64,000 nt of DNA, taken from contig CM019693.1 in NCBI GenBank assembly GCA_009760885.1, positions 43,611,433 through 43,675,432 of the forward strand, written 5' to 3'. The DNA comes from Achatina immaculata (Eukaryota > Mollusca > Gastropoda > Stylommatophora > Achatinidae). Every line of letters starts with the position of its first letter. Within the stretch, counting starts at the first letter, position 1. Position numbers and translations under genes: made by a program. This document shows positions 25,642 to 34,600 of the stretch, piece by piece. The notes under the pieces are model-generated. The model did not search any database. It was not told the origin of the DNA and saw only the letters and a program-made list of their open reading frames with translations.

Positions 25642-28600
25642 CCTTCATAAATGGTATTTTTCTGCTGACCGCTTTTCTACTCCGACTCCTTCAAAAATGG
25701 TACGTTTCTACTGACTGACTTTAATCCATCATTTTGTATACTCTTCGATACCGATTTATTTATAAATGGCACGTTTATTCTCCCAACCCCACACACACAC
25801 AAGATCACGCTAATCCAGGTAGGATTAGGAGCGGCGGCCCTAGGAGTCTGTCTTGGCATCTCCACAGCGGTATGGAGCGCAGCCAGTTGGTTACCGTGTA
25901 ACCAGATTAAGACACCAGGAAGAACTAGTATATGGTCTTGACCATCAGTGATTTGCTAGTGCTCATCAAACCGCCAAGTTATCTAGAATAGCCATCTTTG
26001 CTCACAAAATACATTTTAAAAATTCAACATGAAAGCCACTTAAGAAACATAATGGTATAGTTCTCAGGTAACTAAATCAACTAAAGAAATAGACAAGAAC
26101 TTAGACTCTTTTGACAACAAATGCCTCAGGAAAATACTTAGTATAAAGTGGAATGAATTTAAGAACAACGCGGAGATAAGACAAATGAGCAAACAACAAT
26201 ATGTCTCATGGGTGATCATAAAAAGAAGATGGACATATGTAGGCCATGTGATGAGAAGAAACAATCAGAGAATACCAAAACAAGCTATCAAATGGAGCAC
26301 AACAGGCCGAAGAAAAAGGTCGACCACGTGAACCTCTAAAGAGGACATTGTTAAGAGAAGCCAGTTTAGTGAAGTTGAAAAACTCGCTGAAAACAGGAAA
26401 ACTTGGCAAATAACTATGCGAGCCCTATGAACAGGAAGGATGTAAGATGTAAGTTCTCATATATGTCTATTATATTTTGCTAATAAACGATTTGCTGTTA
26501 AGCGTATGTTAAAATGACTGCCAGCTACTTGTACACCATCGTTTAGCAAGATCAGAAAACCTATTTTCTTATAGGAGAACTAGCGGCTAGCTTGTACTTT
26601 GAGCAGCGGCCTGGCTTCTCCATACGTTTTATACTATATTGCGAAGGCAAGGAAGCAGCCTGCCAGCAAGTCGTTAAACAGCCGTCTTGAATGTCGGTTG
26701 AGGCGTTTCTGTTGCCGTCCTATTGTTTGCTGTGGCTGTGTATGTCAATACATTGTTCGTGCACGTTTTTTATTCAGCCGGTCTTGTTTGGAGACACGAA
26801 TGGCAGTAATTTCTTTTTAAACGCAAGTTACAAATGTGAATTCGATGGTCTGATTGTTATATGTGTATATTTTACCTTGCCCGAAAGCCACTTGATGCGT
26901 GTTGTACAGTAGATTTAGTGTTTGTATATTTGTGTGGGTGAGAGAGAGAGGGAGAGAGAGAGGAGGGGGGGGGGTAAGAGAGAGAAAGTTTAAATAGACG
27001 TGCAATATATATATATACTAGAAGATATAATAATTTTCAGCTTTAAAGGGGCATATATTTTGTAGATAAATGATATTTAGAAGAGTATATATCTTTTAGA
27101 TGTGTGAACTTTAGAGAGTCGTATATCTTATAGAGTAGATATATTGAGCTTAGGGGAGGAATATCTTGGCCGGGCGGGAGAGAAGGGCGGGACGCCACAT
27201 ATATTTTGTTTTATTCAGAATTCTGTGATACCGGATGCTGCGCCCTTCTGCCAGTAATTCAACTAATAGAGCGCACAGCTTTTACTTTTCGGCTTACCTC
27301 TTATTTAAACAAAAATATACAGGGCAAAGAAGTAGGGGAAAAGACAGGCTAAGTTTACATGTATAGTATATAACGCACAAGAATGGAATCAGATATCTTG
27401 TGAGTTTATGATGCTACGTCAAAAGTGCCTTTCTTGTTATTTATGTAATTAGTCATATATACTTAATTTAGATTAGATTATATATACTTAAGATGTTTAA
27501 AAACTGCATGGATTCTTGTCAAGTGATGGTTTTGGTGAAAGGTCCTCTCATCGAACTGCAGTGCCAGGTTTCTCAGTAAGCTCCACCATGACCACGTATA
27601 TCCGTACTTCGCTTGTCAGGCTGTTATGGCACAGCTTGTTTTTGATGGAGCACTTCGGGTCAGACTAGCACTAGACCCCCGGCCTTGACATAGCAGCCAG
27701 CCCAAGACTGCCCGCTAACAAGGGCTCTTAATGTTGCCGTGGCAGCTATGATGAATGTGTGTAAAGATGCGTCAAGTCCTTGTTGATTTTATCTCTTTCT
27801 CTCTCTCCCTCCCTCTCTCTGACACTACCAGCTACTTCTATGCGGCCTAAAAACTGTTTCGCTCTTCTTCCATGCTCTGCCAGAATACATTTTAATGTTG
27901 GTAGAAAGAAACGCCTAGTCACTCTGTAATTAAAGATAAAAAAACTGGGTTGGGTTAGGAATGTGTAACTTTTCGTTTTATTTAGACTGCCTAAGTATCG
28001 CACTGAACGTTGATAAACGTGTGTGTGCAGGACCTAGCAAGCGTGCCAAGTATTGTTTTGGTGTGAAAGAGTTAAGACGATAAGAATGTACAGTAGCCTT
28101 CGAGCACCCTCCCTCCCCATCTTCTTGAGAGGATTGAACGAAAAGATCTCTTGCCTGCAGACAACTGTAGGGCCAGCCATAAACCACAAAGTGTTATCAG
28201 TGCGAGTATAAGTCTGTCTGTCTAAGCAGGGCATGGGGCAGTCCTTTCAGCCTTGATGGTCTGTGGTGGAGGAGGGGAGGGCGCGAAAACCCCCAACGCC
28301 CTTGGCGCCATCTACCCCCCGCCCGTTGGTTTTACAGTGTTTAGTTAAACATTTTTACAAGATTTATTTCATTGTTGAAAATATAGAGTCATTTGATGTA
28401 AAATTTATTGTAATGAAGTACATTATAATACATTATGGATTCCATAGTTGGTTTGGGGGGGGGGGCGAGAATACAGATTTTAAGTGGAGTAATAAGTTAT
28501 ACTTTTTTATTATGCAATTCCCCAATTCCCCCCCCCCCCAAAGATAGGTAGTACTTGAATGCTGAAGGCGGGGTAGGTTTTTTAGTGATATTATAATATA

Positions 28601-31600
28601 TTGTAATATGATATAGTTAGAGGTAACCACTGTAGATCGTTCTCAACTAGACGATGTATATAGCCCACACTCTACCGGACTTGATGTCTGTAGCCCACTT
28701 TACACTGGGTTTGATATGTGTAGCAAGTTCCCAACTAGATTTGATGTCAACAGCTAGTTCCAAACTAGACTTGATGTCTGTAGCCAATTTCCAAATGGGC
28801 TTGATGTGTATAGCCAGCTCTCAACTAGACTTGATGTCTGTAGCCCATTCCTAAGTAGAACTGCTGTCTGTAACCTATTTCCAATTGGACTTGGTGTCTG
28901 TAACTAATTCCAAGCTAAACTTGCTGTCTGGGCCTAACAAGATCTTCATGGCTTTGGCAACAAATAGCTCAAGTCACAATTAAGGGAGAAAATCAGTCTA
29001 ACAAAATACATTTAATGTATTGCTTTTTTACCGTCTATGAAAGAAATCAGTTAAATTTATGAAAGGAATCTGTTAAATTTATGACAGAAATCTGTTACTT
29101 TTATCAAAGAAATCAGTTAAATTTATGAAAGAAATCTGGATGTGTTTTGTGTGTTCCAGGTGCTATCACTGGGGGCTTGGAAATTTGCATCACATTCCCC
29201 ACAGAGTATGTCAAGACACAGCTCCAGCTAGATGAGAAGCTGGGTGCTCAGAAGCGTTATAAGGGACCCATTGACTGTGTCAAGGTTACAGTGCGGGAGT
29301 ATGGGGTACGGGGACTCTACAGAGGTCTTAGTGTTCTTCTGTATGGTTCTATACCAAAGTCTGCTGTTAGGTGAGTTTTATGATGCTGTGATGTAATTTG
29401 AAATGTCTTCTGTTAGATGTGTTTTCTTCTGTTAGATGAGTTTTGTACTGTCTTCTGTTAGGTCAGTTTGTGCTGTCTTCTGTTAGATGAGTTTTGTGCT
29501 GTCTTCTGTTAGATGTGTTTTCTTCTGTCCGCTGTTAGATGAGTTTTGTGCTGTCTTCTGTTAGGTCAGTTTGTGCTGTCTTCTGTCAGATGTTAGATGA
29601 GTTTTGTGCTGTCTTTTGTTAGATGTTTTCTTCTGTCTGCTGTTAGATGAATTTGTGCTGTCTTCTGTTGGATGTGTTTTCTTCTGTCTGCTGTTAGATG
29701 AATTTTGTACTGTCTTCTGTTAGATGTGTTTTCTTCTGTTGAATGTGTTTTCTTCTGTCTTCTGTTAGGTGAGTTTTGTGCTGTTTTCTCTTATGTAATT
29801 TTGTAATTTGAAATGTCTTCTCTTAGATGTTTTCCTCTGTCTGCTGTTGGATGAAATTTGTACTGTCTTCTCTTAGGTGAGTTTTGTGGTGTCTTGTTTT
29901 GTGAATTGAGGTTTCTGCTGGTCAGTCAGTTTAATAATGTTTAATAATCTGCAATTTAGATATTGTGTGTTTCTGCACATTGCTCAGTTGTAATTGTTAG
30001 ATCATGTGATTACTTGTGTAGTTCTAAGTTTTAAATGTTAGATCGTGTGATTACTTGTGTAGTTCTAAGTTTTAAATGTTAGATCCTGTGATTACTTGTG
30101 TAGTTTTAGTTCTGGATGTTAGATTTTGTGATTACTTGTCTAATTTTTAGTTTTAAATATGAAATCCTGTGAATGGTTGTATCCAGTTCTCAGTCTCAGT
30201 CTTGTGATTTACTGCAGCTGGTTCTGGTTTTATATGCAAGATCCTGTGCTACAGTGTGCACTCAGCCCCACCCAGATCCCTCTACTTTTATTTTTTAATG
30301 TCAGCATGAACTTGGGGCTAACCTCATTGCATTTTGTGAATGTAGTGACTTTATTATGTCCTAAATGATTCAGTAGTGAATGAATCACTTTATTTTGTGT
30401 TTTTTGAAGTATCACAGTAAACATAGAAATGATTCTTTTTACTTTTTGATATGTAGGTTTTGTTATCTGCTTGTTGTCTTTCAATTGTTGTGCTCTCATA
30501 ATTCAGTGTAGCTGTAATGCTATAAAAGACAGAGACTATGGTTATTTCTAAGAAACAGAATCCACCAACTTGCGGTATAAAATTAAACGGAACTATTCTA
30601 GAGCAGGTGCAGAAATTCAAATACCTTGGTGCAGTAATAACTTCAGATGGGAAATGCAGAACAGAAATTAGGAACAGAATAGCCAGGCAAAGACTGCATT
30701 TCAGAGAATGAGAAACATATTAACCAACACATCTTTATCAATGAATGTTAGAAAACGAGTCCTAAAATGCTATATTGAACCTATCTTGTTATATGGAAGT
30801 GAATCATGGAGAATAGGCAAGTCTGCACAAAAATCATTGGAAGCAGCAGAAATGTGGTTTATTAGAAGAATGTTGCGAATCCCTGGACAGCAAAAATAAC
30901 TAATGGAGAATGTATGAGAAGAGCTGGAGAGACCAAAAAATGTTGTGAAAAAATAAGAGAGAGACAATGTACTTTCATAGGACATGCAATGAGAAGAGGG
31001 AGCATTGAAAATATAACAACAGGAAAAATACAGGGAGAAGATCAAGAGGAAGACCAAGAGAAATGATACTGGACAGTCTGACGGGATGGTGTGAGAGGAG
31101 ATCACCAACTAAGCTGATGGCCTGCATAAAGGATCGTGTACTCTGGAGAAGCTTAATAGCCAACGCCAGTCGGCACGGCACATGATGATGATGATATTGT
31201 GCTTATTTAGAATCATGAGATCTATGCTTAAGGAAGTGTAATCTGTGTTTATGGAAGCTTAATTACAATTTCTCAGTGTGTTGTAGCTCAATACTGGCTA
31301 GGAGTCTTATTTCTGAGACAAAGGGAGAGATTTCAAACACACTGGAGCTTCCAGGTGAGATGACTGTAACAGTGTGTGTCTGAGACTTGTGTTGTAGGGC
31401 AAGACACACAAGAGCATGCTCTTGTCCACAAGGTATTAATTTATGGAGAGAAAAGCTGGCTATTCATGTCAAATGTGTACTCAGATATGATAAAGGAGGT
31501 CTGTGTCCAAGTTTGAAGCTGGACTTTGTGTTGTTACACACCAATTATATGCTTATGTAAAACTAACAAGTACATGTAATAAACTTATATTACTATGTAA

Positions 31601-34600
31601 AACTAACAAGTACATGTAATAAACTTATATTACTAACTCCTTCATCAGCTTTGACATGATGGTGTTTGTTGCAGGTTTGGTTCATTTGAAGAGTTCAAGA
31701 AACGGTTGGTGGGTGCCGATGGAACTTTGAATGCACATCAAAGGCTGCTCTGTGGTCTGGGTACGTGGTTTTTGTGTTTTCTTGGGTTATGTGTTATAGG
31801 AAATACATTGGGTATGAGTATCTAATTGTAGTTTGTGGTGTTTGGTAAATAATACTTCACTTTTCTGTGTGCAGTAGCAGAGAATACATTCTAACCAGCA
31901 TATATTTGTGCATATATTAATAGATTGATCATATTCTATACAAACTCTTCACACCTTTGTGAGAACAACATGTGGTGGACAAATGATGGAAAAGGGAAGA
32001 GAGAGACCAACTAACATCATCATATTAAAGAGGAAAACAAATCTGGGGCATCATATATCATGGCTGCAGACCATGAGAAGTGAAGGAAGTTTGTTACAGC
32101 CATGCAAGATGAAATAGATGGTAACTGCCTTGTCTGTGCAAATAATGAAAAAGTGAGGAGACAAATATGGAATTGGAAGATTTAAACATGATGTTGGAGG
32201 CACAAGAACTGTTAATCAACATGAAGCAGGTGTCATCATTTGCTGTACGCTGAAGGACATGTTAGCTAGATTGGAGAACCTTTGGGCCTGTCTAGGTTGC
32301 AGAGATGATGACTTGTTAGGTAGAAGAAAAGAAGTGAAGGTAGCTATGCTAGAAAGATGATGTGGCTGTCAGTACACCTGGCCAGGACATTATGTTCCTG
32401 TTGTGGCAGTGGAGTAGGGAGCAACATGTGACTTGCTGGTGCCTGTTCAGAAACCTGCTCTTGAATCCTTGGTGGGACCACAGTGTGATCAGCAACCAGT
32501 AAAGAGAAGAAACTGTTCTTGTTCATCTTGAAAATCTTTCTCACAATAACATGTCATCTTTATTCTCTTTACTTTCTGCCTGTTATAGAGCAGAAACCTA
32601 TAACAAAATTCTCTTGAGGCCCTTTATAATGCAGCATAGTTCTTCTCTTCTAAAGTTTTTGCATTTCTGTTTTCAAGTTAGTTTTCACGTGAGTTTTCAT
32701 GTGCCATCTGGTCCATTATCCACTTTTTGCTCTTTCTCTGATGAGAACTTCTTTTTGTATTACAATGAGCAGAAATGTTTAATTTTATCTGACCAGGTGC
32801 TGGCGTGTCTGAGGCCATTTTTGCTGTTACACCTATGGAGACTATTAAGGTCAAGTTTATCAATGATCAGACATCAGCTAATCCCAAGTACAAGGGTTTC
32901 TTCCATGGTGTTAGAAGCATCGTCAGGGACCAAGGTATGTAGATCTCAAGTACTGAAATGCTGTTTTGTGGGTGAAAGTTTGCTAGAGACAGCTGAGTTG
33001 TAGTTTCCTAGAAGCTCTTTAATGTGACGAAGATAAATTATGAAGAGTGTCTAACAAACTTCTGTGATAAAAGAATTTAATTAAAACTGTTGTTGAGAAA
33101 GATGTCCTGGAACATGTAGCAAGGAAGTAGGTAGCTGTGGGTATCATGGTAACAGGAAAGGTCAAGGAAATGAGAAGTAGAGGGCCTGTTTATCTTTTGT
33201 GTTTATAGAACTTCTATTTTTACATGCAACAATTATAATTGAGTTGTGCTACTGCGATATTTTTTAATGTTATAGTACTTATATGTCTCACTGTAGTACA
33301 GTACTTATCTTTCAGATTTACAATTACCTGTATTTTCCAGTGTTACTATAGCTTCCACTTAGACCAATTGTTCCTGTAGTATGGTACTTGTACTACCAAT
33401 GGTACACAGCAAGTTTTCAAATGGTCCGCTGAAATAAAATTGTAAAAAAAAAAAATTTTAAAACTCAACATTTCTTGCTCAGTTACATTTTAGTATTAAA
33501 AAAAAAAGACAATCAAAACGTCTTGGACATGTTATAAATAGACAGAAGTTAGATAACTTAGCATTGACTGGAAAATTCAAGGAAGAAAAATTCAAGGAAT
33601 AAAAGTAAGAGAGAAGGCCAGGAGAAAATTATCTTAGAAGACTGATCAAATGGCAGGGAAAAATAGAAGTATTTGAACTAATATAGAACACCAAGGATTA
33701 GACAAGATGGAGAAAAATGATTGCTAGCAAAAAGAACAAATATATCTATACTACAAGAGCTTAATATTGAAGAAGGCTGGCTAGTAAAGAGGATTAAAGA
33801 GAGAAAACTTAAATATTTTGGACACATTAAACGTCATGATAATTTAGAGAAGACCATATTGGAAGGATACATAATGGGAAAAAGAAAAAGAGGAAGACCA
33901 AAACGAAGATGGCTGCAAGAAATCGTTGACGATCTGCAAATGGACGCAGCAGCAGCAGGGCATCTTGCTCACAACCGAGAGGCCTACAGGAGTGCTGTTT
34001 GGGAGGCAAAGTTCCGCAAGGGACATGCAAATGAATGAATGAATGAATGAACAGTTTGGCATTTTCTCCATCCCTGATTTTTCTTGCTCTGTGGTGTTTC
34101 ATTAAGACTGGACACAAAAAGTGATATGAAACCACTGGGCTTTGGGAAACATTTGCTTGAGATGTTTGATTTCTTGTGTACAGGACTTCGGGGCTGCTAT
34201 CAGGGTCTGACAGCAACGATCATCAAACAGGGGAGTAACCAGGCAATCAGATTCTTTATGATGGAAACGCTGAAGGACTGGTACAGGGGTGACGACAAGC
34301 AGAAGAAGGTGCCCACTCTAGTCACAGGGTTGTTTGGAGCTATCGCGGGCACGGCGTCGGTGTACGGGAACACACCTGTAGATGTGGTCAAAACTAGGAT
34401 GCAGGTAAGGATGATGCAGTTGTCTGCCATTAGTTTAGTGTCCAGTGTAACAAAGGTTCTGAAGAGGGGCAGGTTTTATGTTTCGTTGGAGTTAGTGAGA
34501 TGGCTGGGCTAGGGAGACAGGTAGGAGTAATTTTTGTTGTTGTTTGGCTGACTCCTGGTAATAGTTACTAAGAACAAGTCCAATTTTTCTTGTTTGGCTG

